The notes under the pieces: model-generated | Database searches by the model: none | What the model saw: only the letters and a program-made list of their open reading frames with translations | What the model was told of the DNA's origin: nothing | Shown: in pieces, positions 10,101-20,137 of the stretch | Numbering within the stretch: position 1 is the first letter of the stretch | Layout: every line of letters starts with the position of its first letter | Program-made: the position numbers and the translations under genes | Assembly (NCBI RefSeq): GCF_006546835.1 | Contig: NZ_VICB01000010.1 | Coordinates: 62,001 to 126,000, forward strand | Length of the DNA: 64,000 nucleotides | DNA from: Actinomyces johnsonii | GTDB lineage: Bacteria > Actinomycetota > Actinomycetes > Actinomycetales > Actinomycetaceae | Direction of reading: 5' to 3'

Positions 10101-10970
10101 GCCGACCGCATGGGCCTGTCCCAGCTCCACCAACTGCGCGGGCGCGTGGGACGCGGCCGGGAGCGGGCCTACGCCTACTTCCTCTACCCTTCGGACAGGC
10201 CCCTGACCGAGACGGCCCTGGAGCGGTTGCGCACCATCGCCTCCAACACGGATCTCGGGGCCGGGATGCAGGTGGCCATGAAGGATCTGGAGATCCGCGG
10301 CTCGGGCAACTTGCTGGGCGGCGAGCAGTCCGGGCACATCGCCGGGGTCGGCTTTGACCTGTACGTGCGCATGGTCTCCGAGGCCGTCTCCGCCTACAAG
10401 AAAGCCCTGGCCCGCTCCGGGAAGGCCGGGGCCGACGCCGTCGGATTCGAGGAGGGCGACGACGAGGACGTCGAGCTGCGCATCGAGCTGCCCGTGGACG
10501 CCACCGTCCCCGAGGACTACATCCCCCACGAGCGGCTGCGACTGGAGGCGTACACGAAGTTCGCGGCGGCGCGCTCGGGCGAGCAGGTCGATGACGTCCT
10601 GGAGGAGCTGGCCGACCGCTACGGGCCGGTGCCCGAGGCGACCGCCCGCCTGGCGGCGCTGGCGCGGCTGCGGGCCCTGGCCGCCGAGCTGGGGGTGCGC
10701 GAGATCGTCGCTCAGGGGAAGTCGGTGCGCTTCGCGCCGGTGGACCTGCCCGAGTCGGCGCGCATGAAGGTCACCCGGCTCTACCCGGGCACGGTCCTCA
10801 AGCCGGCCACGCGCACCATCGTGGTGCCCGCGCCGGGCACCAACCGCATGGGCGGGGCGGCCCTGTCCGGCGAGGAGGTCGTGCGCTGGGCCGAGGTGCT
10901 CCTGCACGCCGTCGTCGAGGGCGATGCCGCCTACGAGACCGAGGCCACTACCTACCGCAAACGCCGGTGA
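7185..10970 (+). CDS. mfd: Transcription-repair coupling factor
   Basis: About 1261 residues. Mfd displaces RNA polymerase stalled at DNA lesions and recruits UvrA. Seen in order: UvrB-homology N-terminal region with GEYAVRGGILDVFPP; the CarD-like RNA-polymerase-interacting domain LVVHAQHGVGRF near residue 560; translocase Walker A GDVGYGKTE near 712; the IIDEEQRFG box near 812; SATPIPRT; the helicase C-terminal motif QLRGRVGRG; and the C-terminal TRCF domain. The GTG at 7185 is chosen because a -10-like box sits 7 nt upstream; an ATG at 7152 would overlap the previous gene by 23 bases. An acidic/Ala-rich insertion lies near residues 465-490. In some actinobacteria mazG follows mfd; it is absent here. 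Confidence 0.97.
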   Translation: MLLTALLPPLLADADIARTVRAASSRQRSDRSLVVAPGARPAVLAAMTLGEEGVDRVAGGEGGAASSANASGTPLLVVTATGREAEETALALRSYLPADDVAVMPAWETLPHERLSPRADTVAQRLSVLRRLAHPEEGGAIRVLVVPVRALLAPVIAGLGELEPVRLAPGLAVGLEETARRLEAAAYTRVDMVESRGEYAVRGGILDVFPPSEPRPVRVDFFGDEIDEVSSFAVADQRTIEALASVTATACRELVLTGEVRGRAAALTEAVPGAADMLEKISQGIAVEGMESLAPVLVDKMIPLLDLVGDRLTVLLEPERVRKRAEDLTATTAEFLAAAWTSAASGGTVPVDLSAAAFAHLAEARALALSTNRGWWSFTALASGPEATRLDLSDPRTYRGELERAVSDLGQWARQGWTVVVATDGPGPGRRMAQLLGDGGVPARIVDQLSEAAELGREVDWVPAPAASAEDEADETVSPVGGAAGAAADDPASGPGDGVVRVTRASAGHGFLAEGLRLALIAESDLTGRASAGPRERRSLPARRARRSVDPLSLRAGDLVVHAQHGVGRFIELSRRTVGGARSSATREYLVIEYAPSKRGQPGDRLLVPTDALDQVTKYVGGDSPALSKMGGADWAKTKSRARKAVREIAGELVRLYAARAATTGHAFSADTPWQAELEEAFPYTETPDQLSTIDEVKADMEKAQPMDRLVCGDVGYGKTEIAVRAAFKAVQDGKQVAVLVPTTLLVSQHAETFTERYAGFPVTVRALSRFQDAAESAEVLQGLEKGTVDVVVGTHRLITGQVRFKDLGLVIIDEEQRFGVEHKETLKALRTNVDVLSMSATPIPRTLEMAVTGLREMSTLATPPEDRHPILTYVGAYETKQVSAAIRRELLREGQVFFVHNRVEDIDATAARLAELVPEARVATAHGQMNEHQLEAVIDSFWRKETDVLVCTTIVETGLDVSNANTLIVDRADRMGLSQLHQLRGRVGRGRERAYAYFLYPSDRPLTETALERLRTIASNTDLGAGMQVAMKDLEIRGSGNLLGGEQSGHIAGVGFDLYVRMVSEAVSAYKKALARSGKAGADAVGFEEGDDEDVELRIELPVDATVPEDYIPHERLRLEAYTKFAAARSGEQVDDVLEELADRYGPVPEATARLAALARLRALAAELGVREIVAQGKSVRFAPVDLPESARMKVTRLYPGTVLKPATRTIVVPAPGTNRMGGAALSGEEVVRWAEVLLHAVVEGDAAYETEATTYRKRR

Positions 10971-11124
10971 CGGCCGGGCTCCCGCTGCTGCACGAAGGGC
11001 GGGTGCTATTGGGGGAGGATCGGGTGTAGTGCATGTACAGGGGCCGGGTTCTCGTGCGGTGCGGCCGGAACCGCACTGGCGGGCATCGGGGTGAGGGCTG
11101 CGTGCGTCGTCGCAGGCGGAACGG

Positions 11125-11130
11125 TAGGGT
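11125..11130 (+). promoter_or_regulatory. -10 box of the SurA-like lipoprotein gene
   Basis: TAGGGT in the 222-base gap after mfd, about 60 bases before the GTG start at 11193, which has its own CAGGAG binding site. No convincing -35 box. Confidence 0.4.
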
Positions 11131-11192
11131 CTGGGGCAGAAATGTTGTGACACCATGTCGCCCTCCGGCGTCGTCCCTTCCAGGAGCAGACC

Positions 11193-13528
<2,336 letters not shown>

Positions 13529-13592
13529 GCCTGACGGCGGACCGTCGCTTCGAATAGCCGATTGACGGCGACTCGACGACGGCGCACGCTCT

Positions 13593-13635
13593 CGCTCCGG
13601 GGCAGACGGGTGATCCTCCCGTCTGCCCCGGAGCG
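13593..13635 (+). terminator. Strong intrinsic terminator after eno
   Basis: Perfect 18-bp stem (13593-13610 with 13618-13635), 7-nt loop, then TTTCC. About 65 bases past the eno stop. Confidence 0.88.
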
Positions 13636-13706
13636 TTTCCGGGGCGTGAGCAACGCGCCCGGTCAGGTGCGTTCCCGCCCGTCCCGCGGTGAGGCAGGAT
13701 GCCCAT

Positions 13707-14405
13707 ATGACTCCGCGCCGCCCCACCTCCAGCCAGTCCGGGACGCGCCGCGTCTCCCGCGGCGCCCGCTCCCGCCAGGTCCCGGCCGAGCGGGCCGCCT
13801 CCCCATCCGGATCGGGCTCGGGCGGCTCCGAGCCCGAGGGGATCCCGACGACGGCGCCCGAGCGGATCCTGCCTCCGAGGATCGTCACCCTGGCGGTCGT
13901 CTGCCTGTTGGCCTTCGTCGTCGTCTTCACCTCGCTGCGTGCCTACCTGTCCCAGCAGGCCCAGTACGACGCCGTCGTCGCCAAGATCAAGGAGGCCTCC
14001 GACACCTCCACCGCCCTGGAGAACGAGTTGGCCCAGTGGAAGGACGACACCTACGTGCGCGCCCAGGTGCGTGAGCGCCTCGGCTACGTTATGCCCGGTG
14101 ACACCAGCTACGTCGTCGTCGGCGCCGACTCCGTCGAGCAGTCGGACACCGGCGAGGGGGCCGCCCAGGGCTCCCAGGACGTCCCCTGGTACCAGACGCT
14201 CAAGGAGTCCTCACAGGCTGCCGGCCAGTCCGAGGACAAGACCGACGGCGCCTCTCAGAACGGTTCGAAGGGCGACACGGGCGGCAAGGTCCTCAACCCC
14301 ACCCAGAAGGGCCTGCCGACCGTCGCGCCTAGCCGGGCGCCATCGGATCCGCCCAGGACCTCGCCGAGCCCGGCCCCCACCCCGCAGACGAAGGAGACCC
14401 CGTGA
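13707..14405 (+). CDS. Septum formation initiator (FtsB/DivIC family)
   Basis: 232 residues from the ATG at 13707 (an ATG at 13698 cannot be excluded). Basic, probably disordered N-terminus; one TM helix about 57-77 (VTLAVVCLLAFVVVF); a coiled coil about 80-112; then WKDDTYVRAQVRERLGYVMP, the signature of the actinobacterial DivIC family. The Ser/Pro/Gly-rich tail faces outside. It acts in the divisome with FtsL/FtsQ. It overlaps the next gene by 4 bases, so the two are translationally coupled. The position downstream of eno is the usual one in actinobacteria. Confidence 0.88.
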   Translation: MTPRRPTSSQSGTRRVSRGARSRQVPAERAASPSGSGSGGSEPEGIPTTAPERILPPRIVTLAVVCLLAFVVVFTSLRAYLSQQAQYDAVVAKIKEASDTSTALENELAQWKDDTYVRAQVRERLGYVMPGDTSYVVVGADSVEQSDTGEGAAQGSQDVPWYQTLKESSQAAGQSEDKTDGASQNGSKGDTGGKVLNPTQKGLPTVAPSRAPSDPPRTSPSPAPTPQTKETP

Positions 14406-14947
14406 GCCCCGCCCCCGAGACCCCGGCGACTGAACCGGCACCTGAGCGGGCGACTGAGACGGTCACGCCGGCCGACCTCGAGACCCTGGCCGCCCAGCTG
14501 GGCCGGGTGCCGCGCGGCGTCGTGGCCATCGCGGCCCGCTGCGTGTGCGGGCGCCCCACCGTGGTGCGCACCGCCCCGCGCCTCGACGACGGCACCCCCT
14601 TCCCGACCAGCTACTACCTCACCCACCCGGCCGCCGTGAAGGGTTGCTCCACCCTGGAGGCCGAGCACCTCATGGAGACCTTCAACGCCGACCTGGCCGC
14701 CGACGAGGAACTCGCCGCCGCCTACGCCGCCGCCCACGCGGACTACCTGGCCCGGCGCGCCGAGCTCGGGCAGGTCCCCGAGATCGGGGGCGTCTCCGCC
14801 GGCGGCATGCCCACCCGCGTCAAGTGCCTCCACGCCCTGCTCGGGCATGCTCTGGCCGCCGGTCCCGGTGTCAACCCCATCGGCGACCGCACGCTGGAGG
14901 CTCTGCGCGAGCGCGGACTGTGGGATCCTCAGCGCTGCTTCTGCTGA
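14402..14947 (+). CDS. DUF501 family protein
   Basis: 181 residues, GTG start overlapping the stop of the divIC gene. Residues about 25-175 match DUF501: GRVPRGVVAIAARCVCGRPT, PTSYYLTHP, LEAEHLMETFN, VKCLHALLGHALA, and a C-terminal CFC. Several conserved Cys and His residues suggest metal binding, which is inference. Members of the family regularly sit between divIC and ppx in actinobacteria; the biochemical role is not known to me. Confidence 0.85.
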   Translation: MSPAPETPATEPAPERATETVTPADLETLAAQLGRVPRGVVAIAARCVCGRPTVVRTAPRLDDGTPFPTSYYLTHPAAVKGCSTLEAEHLMETFNADLAADEELAAAYAAAHADYLARRAELGQVPEIGGVSAGGMPTRVKCLHALLGHALAAGPGVNPIGDRTLEALRERGLWDPQRCFC

Positions 14948-15130
14948 CCGCCCGGGCCGTTCTGGACCGGAGGTGTGCGATTGTGCGCCGGGGTGCCTGC
15001 GCGTCCTTGCGTTCGTACCTTACGATTCCAAGACGTACCTCAAGGGAGCTCCCCGCGCCGAAAACTACGATCCCGCGCTCCCGTCCGCCCCGTTCTCTGC
15101 CATCCCGTCCCTGCCCAGGAGGCCGCCGCC

Positions 15131-16156
15131 ATGACCCGCGTCGCCGCAATCGACTGCGGTACCAACACCATCCGCCTCCTCATCGCCGAGGCCGACCGCG
15201 ACCAGATGGGCCGTCCCCGGCTGGAGGTGCTGCGCCGCCGCAACGAGATCGTGCGCCTGGGGCAGGGGGTGGACCGCACCGGCGTGCTCGACCCCGAGGC
15301 CCTCGAGCGCACCCTGACGGTCGTGGCCGCCTACGCCGCCGACTGCGCCGAGCTGGGCGTCGCCCCCGGGGAGGCGGTCCGGCGCTTCGTGGCCACCTCC
15401 GCCACCCGAGACGCCCGCAATCGGGAGGACTTCGTCGCCGGTGTGCGCCGGCTGCTGGGCATCGCGCCCGAGGTCGTCAGCGGTCAGGAGGAGGCCCGCC
15501 TGTCCTTCAGCGGCTCGCTCCTGGGAGCTCGTGAGGGCACCGGTGGGGGAGCGCAGGGCGAGCGCGCGCAGGCACCGCGCCTCATCGTCGACCTCGGGGG
15601 CGGTTCCACCGAGCTGGTCCTGGGCGTGGACGCCCCCAGCGCCGCCATCAGCCTGGATACCGGCAGCGTGCGCATCACCGAGCGGTTCCTGACCGGCGGC
15701 GTCACCGCCGAGGCCGAGGCCGCCGCCCGCGCCGAGGTGCGGGGCCTCCTGGACGGCGCCGAACGGGTCGTCGACCTGTCCGCCCCCGGGCAACTGGTGG
15801 GCCTGGCCGGCACCATTACGACCGTCACCGCCCACGCCCTGGGTCTTCAGGCCTTCGACCCGCAGGCGTTGGGCGGCGCCGAGCTGAGCCCGCAGGCCGT
15901 CCTGGCCTCCTGCGAGGCGATCGTCCACTCCACTGCCGAGCAGCGCGCCTCCTGGGGCTACCTCGCTCCCGGGCGCCGCGACGTCATCGCCGCCGGGGCT
16001 CTCGTGTGGAGCGAGGTCGTCTCCCGCGTGGTGGAGCGGACCACCGCCGCCGGGCGCCCACTGGAACGGGTCATCACCAGCCTCTACGACATCCTCGACG
16101 GCATCGCCCTGTCACTCGTGCCCGCGCAGAGGCCCGCGGAAGGGGCCGGAGCATGA
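15131..16156 (+). CDS. Exopolyphosphatase / GppA family phosphatase
   Basis: 341 residues. Ppx/GppA enzymes remove phosphate from polyphosphate or pppGpp. Seen: phosphate-1 motif AAIDCGTNTIRLLIAE (5-20), TSATRDARNREDF, phosphate-2 motif LIVDLGGGSTEL (about 155-166), and GLAGTITTVTA. This is the short two-domain actinobacterial form without the HD-like C-terminal domain. The ATG at 15131 is used because it begins the conserved MTRVAAIDCGTN; its binding site is weak. It overlaps aroD by 4 bases. About 180 bases separate it from DUF501. Confidence 0.9.
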   Translation: MTRVAAIDCGTNTIRLLIAEADRDQMGRPRLEVLRRRNEIVRLGQGVDRTGVLDPEALERTLTVVAAYAADCAELGVAPGEAVRRFVATSATRDARNREDFVAGVRRLLGIAPEVVSGQEEARLSFSGSLLGAREGTGGGAQGERAQAPRLIVDLGGGSTELVLGVDAPSAAISLDTGSVRITERFLTGGVTAEAEAAARAEVRGLLDGAERVVDLSAPGQLVGLAGTITTVTAHALGLQAFDPQALGGAELSPQAVLASCEAIVHSTAEQRASWGYLAPGRRDVIAAGALVWSEVVSRVVERTTAAGRPLERVITSLYDILDGIALSLVPAQRPAEGAGA

Positions 16157-17040
16157 GCCGGGCGCCGTTACTGACCTGGGGCGGGCACGCCGTCACCAGT
16201 TGCCCCGGGGAGCCGCCCGCGGTCGCCGTCTCCCTAACCGGACCGACCGCTGCCCGCGCTCGGGTCCAGGCCCGCCGCGCCATCGACGCCGGCGCCGATG
16301 TCCTCGAGTTGCGCGTCGACCTGCTTGAGGAGGCCGACGCCCTGGTCGCCTTCGGTGAGGTCGCCGGTGAGGAGGCGCCCGCCCCGGACCCGATGGTCGT
16401 GGCCACGGCCGCCGCCCAGGTCCTGGAGTGCCTGCGACGCATGAGTGACGTCGTCGATGGCGCTCCCCTCCTGCTCACCTGCCGCACCGCCGCCGAGGGC
16501 GGTCGGGCCCACCTGGACGACGCCGGCTACGGCGCCCTCCTCGGCGCCGTGCTTGACGAGCTGGCCGACTGGGCGCCCTCGCGCCGCCCGAGTGCCGTCG
16601 ACGTCGAGGTCCAGCGCGGCTGTCTGTCGCAGGTCGCCGCTCAGGCCCACGGTCTGGGTATCGGTGTCGTCGCCTCCTTCCACGACTTCGAGGCCACCCC
16701 CGCCGACGCCGTCTTGGAGGAGGTCCTGACCCGTATGGCCTCCGAGGGCGCGGACCTGGCCAAGATCGCCGTGTGGCCCACCAGCGCCGACGACGTCGCC
16801 CGGCTCCTGGGCGTGTGCGCGCGGGCCACGGCGGCCCCGGGGGAGGGGACGGGCCCGGGTGTGCCCGTGGCCGCCATGTCCATGGGGGCGCTCGGCGCGG
16901 TCAGCCGCGTCTGCCCGGCCTTCGGATCGGCCCTCACCTTCGCCGTCGTTCCCGACGAGCATGGGGAGGTTCTGGCCTCCGCCCCCGGCCAGCTGCCGAT
17001 GCGGGACGTGCGCCGCTGCCTGGAGCTGCTGCGGGTCTGA
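16153..17040 (+). CDS. aroD: Type I 3-dehydroquinate dehydratase
   Basis: 295 residues. Third step of the shikimate pathway, dehydrating 3-dehydroquinate through a Schiff base. Seen: AVSLTGPT near the start, DVLELRVDLLEE with the substrate-binding Glu/Arg, the catalytic His in VASFHDF, the Schiff-base Lys in ADLAKIAVWP, and the C-terminal SMGALGAVSRV and FAVVPDEH loop. Somewhat longer than the usual ~250 residues because of insertions around residues 75 and 235. The ATG overlaps the ppx stop, so the two genes are probably cotranscribed. Confidence 0.92.
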   Translation: MSRAPLLTWGGHAVTSCPGEPPAVAVSLTGPTAARARVQARRAIDAGADVLELRVDLLEEADALVAFGEVAGEEAPAPDPMVVATAAAQVLECLRRMSDVVDGAPLLLTCRTAAEGGRAHLDDAGYGALLGAVLDELADWAPSRRPSAVDVEVQRGCLSQVAAQAHGLGIGVVASFHDFEATPADAVLEEVLTRMASEGADLAKIAVWPTSADDVARLLGVCARATAAPGEGTGPGVPVAAMSMGALGAVSRVCPAFGSALTFAVVPDEHGEVLASAPGQLPMRDVRRCLELLRV

Positions 17041-17086
17041 CTCGTCCTCCTGGTGAGCTCGTGCCGGGGCCGGTTGGTCGGCCGCG

Positions 17087-17156
17087 TGCGTTCGTAGGGT
17101 AGGTCGCGCGTTCGAGGGGTAGAGGATACGACCGCGACACCTACGGTACGAACGCG
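17087..17156. repeat. Intergenic repeat, copy A
   Basis: 70-base element beginning TGCGTTCGTAGGGTAGG. Positions 17087-17136 are identical to 19801-19850 (copy B). The two ends are imperfect inverted repeats of each other (CGTTCGTA... with ...TACGAACG), so each copy can fold as a hairpin. It lies between convergent aroD and the hydrolase gene. Confidence 0.85.
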
Positions 17157-17172
17157 TGGAGCTGTCGGCGTC

Positions 17173-18384
17173 TCACAGGCCCTCCTCCCAGGCCAGGATC
17201 GTGCGGGCCACGAGACCGGGGTTGCCGGTCTGGCAGTGGCTCGCCGCGCTCTCGGCCCTGGTGAAGGTGCGGGTGGTGACCGAGCGGGCGGCAGTGAGAC
17301 GCTCGGCCTGACGAACCATCTGGTGGAGTGGCACGAACTCGTCCTCGGCGCCCTGCATGAGCAGAACGTCCCCGGTGACCCTGGGGGAGACGTCGGCCGT
17401 GGAGAAGGCGGCCGCGGCGCGCAGGAACGCGGCAGGCGAATGCGTCCCCGTCACGTGCATGCCCTGCCACATACCCCACCAGGCCATCAGGCTGCGACGG
17501 GATCGTGTGGCCAGCACTCGATTGAGCATCCCTCCGGGAACGCGGGCGATAAGTGGTTCGATGCGTGCGAGGGTGCGGCCGGCAATACGCGCTGGAGTCG
17601 GCGGAAGCGACTGGGAGACGAGGACCTCCAGGAAGTCGTCGAGCACGTCGAAGGCGACGACGCGCCTGATCCGCGGCTCTCCGGCGGCGGCGTGCATGAC
17701 GAGTCCGCCTCCCAGGGACATGCCCATGAGCGTGGCCTCATCGACGTCGAAGTGGTCCAGGACCGCGCGGACCGGCGCCGCCCAGTCAGCGCGCATAGTG
17801 AGCCTCTCGACTCTCCCGGGCACCGTGTCCACTTCCAGATCGGCCTCCAGGGCGCCGCCCTGACCTGGCCCCTCGAAGGCGATGACCCTCCGGCCGCGCT
17901 GCGCCACCGCGGCCAGGAGAGGGAAAAGCTCCTCGATGTAGGAGTCGAATCCACCGAAGACGACCCAGGTGCTCGTCGGAGGCCTCGTGGCGCCCGCATC
18001 CACCAGCTCATAGGCGGGCAGGACCCCTCCCTCGAAACGAACCGGCTCGGGTTCCAGTGCGAAGCAGCGTCGCACAGAGGAGACGAACCTCCGGCGAGTC
18101 GGCGCCTTGAGCGGATTGCCGGGCTGCATAAAGAACTCCGCCCCGCGGGCGAAGAAGGCCGCCTCCAGATCGTGTCCCTGATCCCCGACCCGATCGGCCA
18201 GGTCCAGATAGGTCCGCACCCAGTCGGCGATCCGGGTGGTGCGCGGCACCACCGGCAGGAAGTCGGCGGCCGCCTGCTCAGTGACGAGCCACCGGTTGGC
18301 CTGCAGGTTGAGGAAGCTGTTGCCGCTCAGATGCTGGAAACCGATAGCGGGTGCGTCCAGGTCGAGCGCGTGCGTGACATCCAT
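17173..18384 (-). CDS. Alpha/beta hydrolase
   Basis: 403 residues, cytoplasmic, no signal peptide. The start ATG at 18384 has AGGGGCT upstream; upstream in-frame ATGs lie beyond the operator. A ~110-residue N-terminal helical region precedes the alpha/beta core: strand WVVFGGFDSYIEEL, IAFEGPGQGG, nucleophile elbow GMSLGGG (221-227, Ser223), acid in LLMQGAEDEFVP, and His in AASHCQTGN near the end. This arrangement resembles esterase/FrsA-like hydrolases acting on a small molecule. Divergent from a TetR gene with a palindrome overlapping its promoter, so it is probably induced by a ligand of that regulator. The substrate is unknown. Confidence 0.82.
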   Translation of the reverse strand: MDVTHALDLDAPAIGFQHLSGNSFLNLQANRWLVTEQAAADFLPVVPRTTRIADWVRTYLDLADRVGDQGHDLEAAFFARGAEFFMQPGNPLKAPTRRRFVSSVRRCFALEPEPVRFEGGVLPAYELVDAGATRPPTSTWVVFGGFDSYIEELFPLLAAVAQRGRRVIAFEGPGQGGALEADLEVDTVPGRVERLTMRADWAAPVRAVLDHFDVDEATLMGMSLGGGLVMHAAAGEPRIRRVVAFDVLDDFLEVLVSQSLPPTPARIAGRTLARIEPLIARVPGGMLNRVLATRSRRSLMAWWGMWQGMHVTGTHSPAAFLRAAAAFSTADVSPRVTGDVLLMQGAEDEFVPLHQMVRQAERLTAARSVTTRTFTRAESAASHCQTGNPGLVARTILAWEEGL

Positions 18385-18401
18385 GAGAGCCCCTTGAACT
18401 A

Positions 18402-18424
18402 TAAAAGCAAGAAAGTTGCTTTTA
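18402..18424. promoter_or_regulatory. Operator palindrome for the TetR regulator
   Basis: Perfect inverted repeat TAAAAGCAA-5-TTGCTTTTA. On the minus strand it overlaps the likely -10 box TATAGT (18398-18403) of the hydrolase gene. It lies about 55 bases upstream of the TetR start. AT-rich in a GC-rich setting. Confidence 0.75.
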
Positions 18425-18466
18425 GGACTGTAGTGCGCGATCCGCCGTCGACGCAAGCTGCTGGCC

Positions 18467-18472
18467 TAGGCT
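18467..18472 (+). promoter_or_regulatory. -10 box for leaderless tetR
   Basis: TAGGCT with a 6-nt gap to the ATG at 18479. No Shine-Dalgarno site is present. Confidence 0.55.
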
Positions 18473-18478
18473 GTCGGC

Positions 18479-19204
18479 ATGAAGCCGAGCGGAAATGGCG
18501 GGACGACGGGGATCTGCATCAAGAACGCTGTGCGCCCGCGCCCCGGGGGGCGTTCTGCGCGTGTACGCCGGGCGGTGCTGGACGCCGTCGTCGAGCTTCT
18601 GGGGGAAGGCGGGGTTCGGGCGGTCACCATCGCCGAGGTCGCCAAGCGCTCCGGGGTCAACGCCTCCTCGATCTACCGCCGCTGGCGGAGTATTGACGCT
18701 CTCATCCTCGATGCGGCCCAGGACCTGAGCCTGGGCGCCATCGAGGTGGCCGACACCGGCTCCCTCGAAGGAGACCTGTGCGCGACGGTGAAGTCGGTGG
18801 CCGCCTTCCTGCGCACGGACCTGGGCAGCGCCATGGCCCGCGCCCTCATCGACGCGCCCGTGGAGGTCCTGGAGCGCATCGGCGACTGGCCGCAGTTCTG
18901 GGCATCCCGCCTCCTGCGCTTCGAGCCGGTCTTCGCCCGCGCCGCCGCGCGCGGAGAGCTGGCCGATGTCGACCGCTCCGCCATCGCCTCCGTCGGCGAG
19001 GTGATCGCGGCACAGGTCTACTTCCGCGTCCTCTTCCGCCGCGAGGAGATCGACGCCGACGCCGCCCGACTCATCGTCCGCCGCGCGCTCGCGGCCGAAG
19101 GGCTGTCAGTCCGCGCGACCGTACCTTGCGACTTACGGACAGCTTCGGGAGTTCGGAATCCGGGCCGTAAGGCACGGTCACAAGAAAGGTATGAGCATGA
19201 CTGA
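18479..19204 (+). CDS. TetR family transcriptional regulator
   Basis: 241 residues. The N-terminal HTH is clear: AVLDAVVELLGEGGVRAVTI, EVAKRSGVNASSIYRRW (about 48-64). The C-terminal ligand-binding part (ALIDAPVEVLERIGDWPQFW... VIAAQVYFRVLFRREEID) resembles TetR C-terminal dimerisation domains. Probably leaderless. It most likely represses the divergent hydrolase through the 18402-18424 palindrome. The last residues overlap the start of the downstream lipoprotein gene by 8 bases, so the two may be coexpressed. Confidence 0.9.
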   Translation: MKPSGNGGTTGICIKNAVRPRPGGRSARVRRAVLDAVVELLGEGGVRAVTIAEVAKRSGVNASSIYRRWRSIDALILDAAQDLSLGAIEVADTGSLEGDLCATVKSVAAFLRTDLGSAMARALIDAPVEVLERIGDWPQFWASRLLRFEPVFARAAARGELADVDRSAIASVGEVIAAQVYFRVLFRREEIDADAARLIVRRALAAEGLSVRATVPCDLRTASGVRNPGRKARSQERYEHD

Positions 19205-19769
19205 GTGCGAGCGGCGCAGCGTCATCGGTATAGGGGCTCTCTCCGGGGTCCTTCTCGCGACGGGCGGATGTTTCTCGCTGCCCGGGAGTCGCCGGCAGGC
19301 CCAGGACGACCGCTTCGCCACGTTCACCGAGTACGTCCCTAAGAAGCTGGATGTCAAGACAGAGCTGGAGCAGCTTGAGAAGTGGATGCCCGGTGCTCAC
19401 CTGTCGAAGGCCCATTGGGTTATGCAGTATCGGCAAGAGAAGCGCGAGATGCTGCCATATCCTGATCGCCCTCTGTGGGTTAACGCGGTTCTTGTACTTG
19501 ATTCTGAAGTCACCAAGGCTTTTGTCACGGCATCAACCGGTAAAGTCGATCGTCTTCCAGGGATCTATCCCGACCTGCATCAGTACGTCCCCGAGGGTGA
19601 CGTCTTCTCTTCAGTCCCGAAGGAGAAGGCCGACGAAATCCTCGACGTCGAGCACATGATTCAGGATGACCCCAATATTGCTGAGCCACACCACTTCCAA
19701 ACCGATCAGGCCGTCATCTGCTCCGACTCCAACCTCCTGATCCTCATTGCGACGGAGTGGCACGCGTGA
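19197..19769 (+). CDS. Predicted lipoprotein, unknown function
   Basis: 190 residues from the second of two close ATGs, chosen because the AAGAAAGG site is 7 bases upstream of it; the ATG at 19191 is too close. N-terminus MTECERRSVIGIGALSGVLL, with a lipobox-like LLATGGC (Cys about 25). The rest is soluble, with no recognised domain; motifs include KAHWVMQYRQEKREM and DRPLWVNAVLVLD. Base composition is clearly lower in GC than the flanking genes. It lies inside the repeat-bounded cassette with the hydrolase and TetR genes. Confidence 0.65.
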   Translation: MTECERRSVIGIGALSGVLLATGGCFSLPGSRRQAQDDRFATFTEYVPKKLDVKTELEQLEKWMPGAHLSKAHWVMQYRQEKREMLPYPDRPLWVNAVLVLDSEVTKAFVTASTGKVDRLPGIYPDLHQYVPEGDVFSSVPKEKADEILDVEHMIQDDPNIAEPHHFQTDQAVICSDSNLLILIATEWHA

Positions 19770-19800
19770 TTCGGCAGCCCGGCTGTAGGCCTGCGGCTCA

Positions 19801-19870
19801 TGCGTTCGTAGGGTAGGTCGCGCGTTCGAGGGGTAGAGGATACGACCGCGCGACCTAAGGTACGACCGCG
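19801..19870. repeat. Intergenic repeat, copy B
   Basis: Direct repeat of copy A at 17087-17156: the first 50 bases are identical and the remaining 20 are similar. Together the copies bracket the hydrolase, tetR and lipoprotein genes. Confidence 0.85.
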
Positions 19871-19978
19871 CGAACCGGTCCGGTCCTGCTGGGGCCCGTT
19901 GCATGTGCCTGGCCCGTCGGCCCCGTCAGGTGGGGCGCCTCACCGGGGTGTGGCTGTTCGTGGGGTGCGCCCATGCCG

Positions 19979-19984
19979 TAGTCT
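19979..19984 (+). promoter_or_regulatory. -10 box of rplY
   Basis: TAGTCT about 155 bases before the L25 start, giving a leader of roughly 145 bases that contains a large hairpin. Confidence 0.4.
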
Positions 19985-20042
19985 TGCCCACGTTGCCCCG
20001 GCGAGGGACGCGCCATAAGAAGGTGCGCATCCGTGATCGACG

Positions 20043-20091
20043 TGGTGGTACCCGGCGGTACTGCGCGTCGTCGCGCCCAGCCGGACCACCA
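20043..20091 (+). promoter_or_regulatory. Structured leader of rplY
   Basis: TGGTGGT (20043-20049) pairs with ACCACCA (20085-20091), CCGGC with GCCGG inside it, and an inner GCGCG-TCGT-CGCGC hairpin. A stable imperfect hairpin about 45 bases before the ATG, candidate for autogenous or other leader control. Confidence 0.45.
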
Positions 20092-20137
20092 TCAGCCGCG
20101 GGGCACCGGGCCCCGCCTCATCCGCAAGGAGAGCCTC

